Origin: SAR86 cluster bacterium
GTDB taxonomy: Bacteria > Pseudomonadota > Gammaproteobacteria > Magnimaribacterales > D2472
Direction of reading: 5' to 3'
Length of the DNA: 6,184 bases
Assembly (NCBI GenBank): GCA_016779505.1
Contig: JADHNM010000055.1
Span: forward strand, 1 to 6,184
Shown here piece by piece: positions 1-6,184 of this stretch (position 1 is the stretch's first letter; every line of letters begins with the position of its first letter). The notes beneath the pieces are model-generated. The model did not search any database and was not told where the DNA came from. It saw only the letters and a list, made by a program, of their open reading frames with translations. A program made the translations under genes and the position numbers.

Positions 1-1031
1 CATCTAACTGTGCCATAAAACTCTTGCATATATAGAGATGAGGCGATTGTCGATGGCAATTCTATATTTTCAATTATCTCTTCTGGATGCATCCCCTGGT
101 TCATCAATCTGATGGTTTGATCATGAATGAACTGTATTCCATCTCGGTAAATCATTAGTGTATCTATGGCTGAATCGCCTGAAAAAGGCAATGTATGACT
201 TGGAAAGATATTCTTAGGCTCAAGGGCTATCATCGCATCAAGGCTATTCACCCATGCATTCACATCTCTATGAGAGGTTCCCCTAATGGTATAAAGGTTT
301 GGAAAAGTTTTGTATATATTATCTCCAGGAAAAAGCGCTTCATATTCTGGCAACCAAACAAAAATTTGATCATCAGTTTCTCCAGGTGCATGAAAGAACT
401 CAAATGCAATGCCAGCAATATTTAATTTTAATTCATTATCAAAGGTAACATTTGGCTTGATGTACCCAGGCGCGCTTCGGCCAACACTTAAATAAGGTCC
501 AATACCCACATTAACCACCTCTTCTTCTGGAAGCATGGTCCCAAACATTTTAGAAGATCGTGATGAAATGATGGGGTTTAAAATTCCAAAAATTTTCTCA
601 ACAGATTTTGCAGTTGATTCATGAGCTATAACCAAGGGTAAGTCATCTTGTTGATCAACAAAATATTTTGCCCCCAAAGTATGATCTCCATGATTATGCG
701 TATAAATAATTGCAGCTATAGGATTAGAGTTAATTGCATTGAATGCTTTGTAAACTTTCTCAGCTTGAAAGACGCTATCAGTAGCATCAATAATAATATT
801 TAGTTCATTGCCCTCGATTAAATAGGAATTAGCAATTCCATAACCCACCGCTGCATGAATACCATTTTTATAAGAGTAAATTTTTTGAGCAAACTCCTTG
901 GAGTGCTTAAAAAGCTTTTCTACTTCTGTGGTTGCTTCAGCTAAAGGTGCTGATACTGGATCAGTTTTAGAGCAACCAAATGAAAGAATGCATATAATAG
1001 ATATTTGTATAAAAGTACTAATTTTTTTCAT
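1..1031 (-). CDS. Type III alkyl sulfatase-family MBL-fold hydrolase, exported, C-terminus outside window
   Basis: The first 343 residues are visible and the frame runs off the window's left edge. The N-terminus is a signal peptide (MKK, a hydrophobic stretch to about residue 19, then Cys20). It is probably a lipoprotein signal, although the lipobox (L-S-F-G-C) has Ser at -3 and Leu at -4, so it is imperfect. The metal-binding motif THNHGDH lies at residues 111-117 (H112, H114, D116, H117). Later come APGETDDQ (215-222), FPGDN (234-238), NLYTIRGT (245-252) and PSH (277-279). The start of the alkyl-sulfatase dimerisation domain follows, with FIHDQTIRL at 301-309 and FYGTVR at 338-343. Relatives such as SdsA1 and BDS1 use two zinc ions to hydrolyse alkyl sulfate esters in the periplasm, releasing alcohol and sulfate. 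The family call is firm, but the substrate is inferred. The missing part should hold the rest of the dimerisation domain and an SCP2-like domain. ATG at 1031 is the first possible ATG, because an in-frame TAG lies four codons upstream, and it has a good AGGAG ribosome site. Confidence 0.85.
   Translation of the reverse strand, partial: MKKISTFIQISIICILSFGCSKTDPVSAPLAEATTEVEKLFKHSKEFAQKIYSYKNGIHAAVGYGIANSYLIEGNELNIIIDATDSVFQAEKVYKAFNAINSNPIAAIIYTHNHGDHTLGAKYFVDQQDDLPLVIAHESTAKSVEKIFGILNPIISSRSSKMFGTMLPEEEVVNVGIGPYLSVGRSAPGYIKPNVTFDNELKLNIAGIAFEFFHAPGETDDQIFVWLPEYEALFPGDNIYKTFPNLYTIRGTSHRDVNAWVNSLDAMIALEPKNIFPSHTLPFSGDSAIDTLMIYRDGIQFIHDQTIRLMNQGMHPEEIIENIELPSTIASSLYMQEFYGTVR
993..998 (+). promoter_or_regulatory. 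Candidate -10 element for mnmC
   Basis: A perfect TATAAT lies 47 bp before the mnmC ATG, inside the signal-peptide codons of the divergent sulfatase gene. I find no good -35 hexamer at 16-18 bp spacing. The TG dinucleotide at 989-990 is one base too far upstream for a standard extended -10. A start near 1005 would give a leader of about 40 nt. An mnmC promoter has to lie somewhere here, because only 13 bp separate the two genes. Confidence 0.3.
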
Positions 1032-1037
1032 AAGTTG

Positions 1038-1042
1038 CTCCT
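1038..1042 (-). promoter_or_regulatory. Shine-Dalgarno site of the alkyl sulfatase gene
   Basis: AGGAG on the minus strand sits 6 nt before the ATG at 1031. It fills much of the 13-bp gap between the two divergent start codons. It is the only convincing ribosome site among the four gene starts here and supports the chosen sulfatase start. Confidence 0.75.
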
Positions 1043-1044
1043 AA

Positions 1045-2871
1045 ATGCCAATTCATCATAGCTGTTTTAAAAATCCATTTGAAGAGAAGCATCAAGATGT
1101 TAAATGGGAAGACGGTTTTCCATATTCAAATGAGTATCAAGATAGATTTTTTCAGGATGCGGCGATTGCAGAAATTAAAAATATTTTTATTGAGCCCAAT
1201 GAACTGCTTGAAAGAATTAGAAATGGCTCTCAAATTCACATTGGAGAGCTAGGATTTGGATTTGGCTTAAATTTTTTCGTAACTGCAAAATTTTGGCATG
1301 AAAATAATGAAAACTCTGGCATTCAAAATCTTGAATATATTGCTATTGATGAGGCCTTACCTACCAAAGTACAACTCTTAAAAATTATTAATGCATTTCC
1401 TGAGCTTGAGGAAATCTGTAATATTTTTTTAGAGAGTTATGACCTTGCTCATAATGATATACAGAGAATTTACTTCCCCTCGCTTAAAATTCGATTAACA
1501 CTTATTCAAAATGATATTGAATCAGGGTTAAAAAATCTTCTTGGATTCAATAATAATCAAATTGATGCTTGGTATCTTGATGGGTTTGATCCTAATAAGA
1601 ATAAATCTATGTGGAGCAATTCTGTTTTTCAATACATTGAATTTTTATCTGCAAAAAACGCAACCTTTGGAACTTTTACCTCAGCAGGATTTGTTAAAAG
1701 GGGATTAAAAAAATTTAGTTTTGAAGTGCATAAGGTAAAAGGTTTTGGCAAAAAGCGTCACAAGCTAATTGGAAGAAAATTATTAAGCATTGATGCGCCT
1801 AATATTACCCCCAATAAAAAAAAGAAAATAGCTATTATTGGAAGCGGAATAGCAGCTTGTTCTGCGGCTTATGCAGCTATACAAAATGACGCACAAGTAG
1901 AAATATTTGAGTCTGCGGATGATATTGCAGCTGGTGCATCTGGCAATCCAGTTGCTGCTATGTATCCACGATTTTCAGCAAACAATTCACCTTATTCATT
2001 TTTAACTGCTCAAAGTTATTTTTTTGCAGAAAAGATATATGCGCAAGTTCCCAATGCATACAAAAATACTGGTCTTTTATTCTCCCACTCAAATGATTAT
2101 CAAAAAGAATGGATTGAGGATATGAAGAGTTTAAATCGAGAGGACCTCTTTCAAATCATAGATAAGGAAGAAATGAAAAAATTATATGGATTTGAGTCCC
2201 ATGGGTTAATAGTGAAAAAAGGTGGTTACTTATTTCCAAAATTAATTTGCAAAGAAATGACAGCACATCCAAATATAAAAATTTCATGCAATCATCATTT
2301 TGATGGCTGGGATAAAAATAAATCTAAGCTAGATATTCATTTCCTTAATCAAGAAAAAAAATCTGGCTTTGATGATTTAATTATTGCTAATGGTTCAGGT
2401 TTAACAAAATATGTGTCTGGTCTTAAAATTTCAAAAGGTCAGTTGGTTGGTTTAAAGGGTGAGCAGCCAATTGATTTAGACCTGCCCATTAACTCTGCTG
2501 GTTATATTTTACCCAAGATAAATAACATAACCTGGATTGGCTCTACGCATGAAAGAGAATTTGATAATATGGATATCTGTCATATGACAGGGCAGAAGCT
2601 AATTGAGAGAACGAACAGAAACTTTAAAATTAATCTTGCAGGCTCGGACACTATGTTGATGAAAGCTCATCTTAGGATAGGAAGCAAGGACAGGTTACCT
2701 TTGGCAGGAAAAATTGAAGAAAATATTTATACGATAGGCGCTCTTGGTTCGAGAGGATTTAGTTTAGGCCCATTGCTTGGAGATTATGTTGCCTCTCTTA
2801 TTAACAACTCACCAAGCCCAATCTCCTCTGGACTAGCTTTGGCTATAGAACCATTAAGATTTAAAGATTAA
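1045..2871 (+). CDS. mnmC: Bifunctional tRNA mnm5(s2)U34 biosynthesis protein MnmC
   Basis: This 608-residue protein is close to the usual MnmC length (E. coli about 668). It performs the last two steps of wobble-uridine modification in tRNAs made by the MnmEG pathway. The FAD domain converts cmnm5U34 to nm5U34, and the methyltransferase domain then makes mnm5U34 using S-adenosylmethionine. The N-terminal methyltransferase domain (about 1-245) has the SAM-binding motif GELGFGFGLNF (67-77), DAWYLDGF (174-181), TFTSAGFV (210-217) and KGFGKKR (232-238). After a lysine-rich linker near 258-261, the FAD oxidase domain has the dinucleotide motif GSGIAA (266-271), E289 at the end of the second strand, GASGNP (297-302), GYLFP (394-398), DRLPLAG (549-555) and ALGSRGFSLGPLLGD (566-580). 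An in-frame TAA directly precedes the ATG, so this is the earliest ATG start. No Shine-Dalgarno sequence is visible. It diverges from the sulfatase and its end overlaps the lipoprotein gene by 11 bp. One small variant is GFDP (180-183), where E. coli has GFAP. Confidence 0.96.
   Translation: MPIHHSCFKNPFEEKHQDVKWEDGFPYSNEYQDRFFQDAAIAEIKNIFIEPNELLERIRNGSQIHIGELGFGFGLNFFVTAKFWHENNENSGIQNLEYIAIDEALPTKVQLLKIINAFPELEEICNIFLESYDLAHNDIQRIYFPSLKIRLTLIQNDIESGLKNLLGFNNNQIDAWYLDGFDPNKNKSMWSNSVFQYIEFLSAKNATFGTFTSAGFVKRGLKKFSFEVHKVKGFGKKRHKLIGRKLLSIDAPNITPNKKKKIAIIGSGIAACSAAYAAIQNDAQVEIFESADDIAAGASGNPVAAMYPRFSANNSPYSFLTAQSYFFAEKIYAQVPNAYKNTGLLFSHSNDYQKEWIEDMKSLNREDLFQIIDKEEMKKLYGFESHGLIVKKGGYLFPKLICKEMTAHPNIKISCNHHFDGWDKNKSKLDIHFLNQEKKSGFDDLIIANGSGLTKYVSGLKISKGQLVGLKGEQPIDLDLPINSAGYILPKINNITWIGSTHEREFDNMDICHMTGQKLIERTNRNFKINLAGSDTMLMKAHLRIGSKDRLPLAGKIEENIYTIGALGSRGFSLGPLLGDYVASLINNSPSPISSGLALAIEPLRFKD
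1055..1083 (-). promoter_or_regulatory. Candidate sigma-70-type promoter for the alkyl sulfatase gene
   Basis: On the minus strand, TTCAAA (1078-1083; 4 of 6 matches to TTGACA) is separated by 17 bp from TATGAT (1055-1060; 5 of 6 matches to TATAAT). Transcription would begin near 1048, giving a leader of about 17 nt that contains AGGAG. The promoter would lie inside the first codons of mnmC. Chance matches are common in AT-rich DNA, so this is a candidate only. Confidence 0.35.
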
Positions 2872-3376
2872 TCAGCAAGTTCTCGACAAGCATCTCTGCA
2901 GCCGGCAGATCATTGGGGGCATAGCTTGAGCCTTTTCTCCATTTCGTTAATCCAGTCCATAAGGTTTTATCATGCTCCTCATCTCTTACAGAAATTCGTA
3001 GAAAAAATTCTGGAACGGAATTAAGTCTATCTGGCTCGTAAAGATAGCTTCTATACATTGGGTAACCATAAAAACGAAAATCATCATATTTAATTTTCTC
3101 TTTTGTTGTAACGCTAACATCTATTGTAAGAGAAGCATCTTCAGAATACTTATGCCCTATTCCTTCTAAATATTCCTTTGATGCATCTCCTAAATTTTCA
3201 ATAAGAATGGGATCCATCTCAACAGGCAATAAATCTTTATTTAATAGGATTTTAAAACTTGATTCTTCCGCTAATTGAAAATTATCCCTACTATTTAACT
3301 CAGTAAATGGTGTGGAAGTGCAAGCCGTTAAAAAGGCTGTAAAAGCAAATATCAAAAAGTTTCTTTTAAGTGTCAT
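2861..3376 (-). CDS. Small putative outer-membrane lipoprotein, possibly DUF4136-like
   Basis: With the start at 3376 the protein is 171 residues. It begins MTLKRN, followed by a hydrophobic stretch and a perfect lipobox LTAC ending at Cys19. Residues +2 and +3 are Thr-Ser and not Asp, which predicts sorting to the outer membrane. An in-frame ATG at 3418 would add 14 residues (MHYISHITERILLP) ahead of the signal peptide, which would be unusual, so I prefer 3376. Neither start has a well-placed Shine-Dalgarno sequence. The mature part looks like a small mixed alpha/beta domain, with a Tyr-rich stretch (GYPMYRSYLYEPD) and a late LWTGLTKW segment. The layout resembles DUF4136-type lipoproteins (a helix with a Gly-rich turn, then strand-forming segments ending in a W-x-G-like motif), but the similarity is loose and I do not recognise the gene. 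No function can be assigned. It is convergent with mnmC and divergent from the protease. Confidence 0.8.
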   Translation of the reverse strand: MTLKRNFLIFAFTAFLTACTSTPFTELNSRDNFQLAEESSFKILLNKDLLPVEMDPILIENLGDASKEYLEGIGHKYSEDASLTIDVSVTTKEKIKYDDFRFYGYPMYRSYLYEPDRLNSVPEFFLRISVRDEEHDKTLWTGLTKWRKGSSYAPNDLPAAEMLVENLLINL

Positions 3377-3436
3377 AGGTAATAGTATTCTCTCAGTAAT
3401 ATGACTAATATAATGCATTTATTTTATTTATAAACT
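3377..3436. promoter_or_regulatory. Divergent promoter region between lipoprotein and M16C protease genes
   Basis: These 60 bp are very AT-rich and must supply promoters for both flanking genes. On the plus strand a perfect TATAAT lies at 3409-3414. Its start would fall near 3421, leaving a leader of about 16 nt before the protease ATG at 3437, but no convincing -35 lies at the normal spacing. On the minus strand, TATAAA (3427-3432) and TATATT (3407-3412) could serve the lipoprotein, also without good -35 boxes. I see no inverted repeat that suggests a specific operator. Confidence 0.45.
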
Positions 3437-6184
3437 ATGTTCGAACTAAAAGAGTCTAAAAAAATTAAATTGTTGGATGTAGATGCTCAAATTTACAAGC
3501 ATTCAAGGTTTAATACTCAGCACATTCATCTAGATGCAGATAATGATGAGAAAGTGTTTATGGTTGCATTTCGAACCATTCCAGAAGACTCCACAGGTGT
3601 AGCGCATATCCTAGAGCATACATCTCTCTGTGGTTCGAAGAAATATCCAGTTAGGGATCCTTTTTTTATGATGATTAGAAGATCGCTTAACTCATTCATG
3701 AATGCATTCACTTCTAGTGATTGGACTGCTTATCCTTTTGCGACTCAAAATAATAAAGACTTTAATAATTTGTTAGATGTATATGTTGATTCAGCTTTCT
3801 TTCCAAGATTAGATCCCCTTGATTTTTCTCAAGAAGGCCATCGTCTTGAGATTGACGATGAAAATAAGCTAGAGATTAAAGGGGTAGTATTTAATGAAAT
3901 GAAAGGCGCGATGAGTTCCCCTACAGATCAACTTTGGCATGGAATGTCTAAATATCTCTTTGAGGAAACTACATATCACCATAATAGTGGTGGCGATCCT
4001 GAGAAGATCATTAACTTAACTCATGCTGATTTGGTTGCATTTCATCAAAAACACTATCATCCAAGCAATGCAACTTTTTTTACTTTTGGTAACGTCTCAA
4101 TCGAGGAGGTTCATAACCATCTGGAAGAAAATGTTTTCCAAAAATTTACGCCTGCCTCAGAGCAACTCACAATCAAGCCAGCAAAAATATTTTCAGAGCC
4201 TGTCCAGGCCAGCGGAACATATCAGCCCCTTCCTGGCGATGAAAGCAATCATCATGTCGTTATCAGCTGGTTACTTGGCGATAGTCATGATCCGTTGAAT
4301 TTATTGGAAAAATATTTTTTATCAAATATTTTGCTTGATAATTCTGCATCACCGCTGAGGAAAGCCTTAGAGCTTTCAAAATTGGGTAAATCGCCTTCCC
4401 CATTCCTCGGAATTGAGCCCAGCAACAAAGAAATTGTTTTTATGGCTGGCTTAGAAGGTGTTGGGCAAGATAAAGCTAAAGAGGTTGAGGCATTAATCCT
4501 TGCAACGCTCAAAAAACTTGTCGTTAACGGTGTGCCTGAGGACTTAATTAACTCTTCTCTGCATCAATTAGAAATTGGCCAAAGAGAAGTCTCTGGGGGA
4601 GGAATGCCCTATGGATTGCAATTAATGCTTGGATGCATGAATGCTTGCATACATCATGACAACCCTATCTCAATGTTGGATCTAGACTCAAACTTTACCA
4701 AGCTTAAGGCTTTAATTTCAAAAAAAGGATATCTAGAAGAGTTAATATCAACCTGCCTTATCCAGAATCAACATAGACTTAACTATGAATTAAAACCAGA
4801 TCCTAAATTCAATGAGAATTTAGAGAATTTCTTTTCCGCAACCCTTAGAAATAAAGAAGAAACATTAACTGATAAAGAAAGGGGTGAAATAAACGATCTT
4901 GCAAATGCATTGAAAGCTCGTCAAGAAGCTATTGACGACGTAGAAATTTTACCCAAGGTCACGACTCAAGATATACCGCTTAAACGCGAATATACCATCG
5001 AATCTTTCATGGAAAATAATAGATCCGTTTACGAAGTTGGGACTAATGGATTGATGTACTCTGATTTTTTATTTCCCTGCAAAAATCTTACACCTCAAGA
5101 ATTACTTTTTTCATCCCTATACACATTTATTCTTACTGAAGTAGGCCTAAAGAAAGATTCATACGAAGAAATACAAGCCCTTCAGTCTAGTATCACTGGA
5201 GGCATAAGCGCATCTTTTAAACTCCATACCAATAGCCAAGAAACGCCTGGAAAACTATTCCTAAGTATTTCTTCTAAATCTCTAGAAGAGAATTTTGATT
5301 CAATGGAAAAACTCATATTTAACACCCTTGAGAATGCAAGGTTTGATGAACAAAACAGGATATTTGATTTATTAAATATTTTTATTGCTAGAAATGAAGA
5401 ATCGTTAAATCAAAATGGTCATATTTTAGCCATGAATTCAGCTGCTAGTAGCTTAAATAGATTTTCCGCAACAGCATTTCAAATGTCTGGTCTACAAATG
5501 CTTAATCAATCAAAAGCAGCTATTTCGAAAATGAAAGATGCAACCGATGCAATTGAGTTAATAGATATTCTGAAAAACATTCATTCAAAAGTTTTACATA
5601 GCCCATTCAAAGTTTTTACTGCATGCTCCCCAAAAGCTCTCTCAGAAAAATCCATGAAATTTAAAAATATTGTATGCGAAGCAGAGCAATCTCTTCCAGA
5701 GCCAATGAATCAGCAAATAGCATGGATCACTGGATCACAAGTTTGCTATTGTGCTCAAGCATTTCAAGGTGTGTCTAGAGAAAACCCTGATGCTGCAGCC
5801 TTATCTGTTTTAGCAACAGTCTTAAGAAACGGTTTTTTGCATACAGCAATTCGCGAGAAAGGCGGAGCCTATGGAGCAGGCGCTACAAATGATACTGCAA
5901 CAAATACTTTTAAATTCTTCTCCTATAGAGATCCTAAGTGCACAGAGACCTTTTCGGCATTTAAAGATGCTATTGAGTGGTCAAAAACATCAATTACTGA
6001 GCAACATCTTGAAGAAGCAATCTTGGGCGTTGTATCATCCATTGATAAACCTCTGTCACCAGTCGGTGAAGCTAAAAATGATTTTAATTTTAACTTAGAA
6101 GATATCTCAATCCAAGAAAGGCTAGAAATGAGACAGCGAGTTATTAATTGTTCAATTAAGGATTTGATTAGGGTCAGTGAAAAA
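3437..6184 (+). CDS. Presequence-protease-type M16C zinc metallopeptidase, C-terminus outside window
   Basis: The frame shows 916 residues and stays open to the window's end. PreP-type proteins are usually about 970-1000 residues, so roughly 50-80 are missing. The inverted zinc motif HILEH lies at 57-61 (ligands H57 and H61, catalytic base E60). The third ligand is E154 in NEMKGAMSSP, the 97-residue spacing seen in human PreP. LCGSKKYPVRDPF (64-76) and MNAFTSSDWTAYPFATQN (88-105) are family signatures. The distal half keeps the substrate-binding Arg and Tyr, R806 and Y812 in REKGGAYGAG, with the same six-residue spacing as in plant PreP. The order is a catalytic M16 domain (about 20-200), a second M16 domain (to about 450), the M16C-associated hinge region (about 455-700) and the fourth domain. 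Organelle relatives destroy cleaved targeting peptides inside a closed chamber. No signal peptide is present here, so a cytoplasmic peptide-degrading role is inferred. An in-frame TAA two codons upstream makes this the first possible ATG. No Shine-Dalgarno sequence is visible. Confidence 0.93.
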   Translation, partial: MFELKESKKIKLLDVDAQIYKHSRFNTQHIHLDADNDEKVFMVAFRTIPEDSTGVAHILEHTSLCGSKKYPVRDPFFMMIRRSLNSFMNAFTSSDWTAYPFATQNNKDFNNLLDVYVDSAFFPRLDPLDFSQEGHRLEIDDENKLEIKGVVFNEMKGAMSSPTDQLWHGMSKYLFEETTYHHNSGGDPEKIINLTHADLVAFHQKHYHPSNATFFTFGNVSIEEVHNHLEENVFQKFTPASEQLTIKPAKIFSEPVQASGTYQPLPGDESNHHVVISWLLGDSHDPLNLLEKYFLSNILLDNSASPLRKALELSKLGKSPSPFLGIEPSNKEIVFMAGLEGVGQDKAKEVEALILATLKKLVVNGVPEDLINSSLHQLEIGQREVSGGGMPYGLQLMLGCMNACIHHDNPISMLDLDSNFTKLKALISKKGYLEELISTCLIQNQHRLNYELKPDPKFNENLENFFSATLRNKEETLTDKERGEINDLANALKARQEAIDDVEILPKVTTQDIPLKREYTIESFMENNRSVYEVGTNGLMYSDFLFPCKNLTPQELLFSSLYTFILTEVGLKKDSYEEIQALQSSITGGISASFKLHTNSQETPGKLFLSISSKSLEENFDSMEKLIFNTLENARFDEQNRIFDLLNIFIARNEESLNQNGHILAMNSAASSLNRFSATAFQMSGLQMLNQSKAAISKMKDATDAIELIDILKNIHSKVLHSPFKVFTACSPKALSEKSMKFKNIVCEAEQSLPEPMNQQIAWITGSQVCYCAQAFQGVSRENPDAAALSVLATVLRNGFLHTAIREKGGAYGAGATNDTATNTFKFFSYRDPKCTETFSAFKDAIEWSKTSITEQHLEEAILGVVSSIDKPLSPVGEAKNDFNFNLEDISIQERLEMRQRVINCSIKDLIRVSEK

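Noticed and set aside
195..425. 76-codon open frame on the plus strand
   Set aside because: It lies antisense to the sulfatase codons for the conserved metal-site and RGT region and has no recognisable domain. It is a shadow of that gene.
2895..2909. Small hairpin (5-bp stem TCTGC/GCAGA, 5-nt loop) just past the mnmC stop
   Set aside because: The stem is short, a mismatch blocks extension and no T-run follows on either strand. It also lies in lipoprotein codons, so it is not a credible intrinsic terminator.
3526..3711. 61-codon open frame on the minus strand
   Set aside because: It is antisense to the M16C zinc-motif region, whose plus frame is clearly conserved. It has no domain of its own.
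4023..4512. Open frames of 91 (plus) and 75 (minus) codons
   Set aside because: Both lie within the second domain of the M16C protease in other frames and show no family signature.
5871..6098. 75-codon open frame on the plus strand
   Set aside because: It starts inside the Arg/Tyr motif region of the protease in a shifted frame. The protease frame continues intact through it, so there is no frameshift or new gene.
1..6184. Possible novel defence, mobile or multi-gene system
   Set aside because: The four genes alternate strand, share no pathway and belong to known or ordinary families. There are no repeats, transposase, integrase, toxin-antitoxin pair or structured RNA, so I cannot support a new system here.

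Overview
The window holds four protein-coding genes and almost no intergenic DNA. Two genes run off the ends. The base composition is strongly AT-rich. A fused, two-domain MnmC is typical of Gammaproteobacteria, and two of the proteins look like lipoproteins, so I infer a Gram-negative gammaproteobacterium with a compact AT-rich genome. A free-living marine lineage of the SAR86 kind would fit, but that is a guess from composition and gene content.

Layout: (1) 1-1031, minus strand, is an exported metallo-beta-lactamase-fold hydrolase of the type III alkyl sulfatase family, missing its C-terminus. (2) 1045-2871, plus strand, is mnmC, the complete bifunctional tRNA wobble-uridine modification enzyme. 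It is divergent from the sulfatase across only 13 bp. (3) 2861-3376, minus strand (possible upstream start at 3418), is a small lipoprotein of unknown function, convergent with mnmC and overlapping its end by 11 bp. (4) 3437-6184, plus strand, is a presequence-protease-type M16C zinc peptidase with 916 residues in view, divergent from the lipoprotein and missing its C-terminal end.

The genes alternate strand (-, +, -, +), so no two form an operon, and I see no shared pathway. MnmC acts on tRNA and the M16C protease probably degrades peptides in the cytoplasm. The sulfatase and the lipoprotein act outside the inner membrane. Regulation must come from two compact divergent start regions, near 990-1085 and 3377-3436, and both contain recognisable -10-like hexamers. 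Only the sulfatase has a clear Shine-Dalgarno sequence.

I found no RNA genes, repeats, mobile elements, CRISPR arrays or defence-type system. The window looks like ordinary chromosomal backbone, and the findings below are modest.
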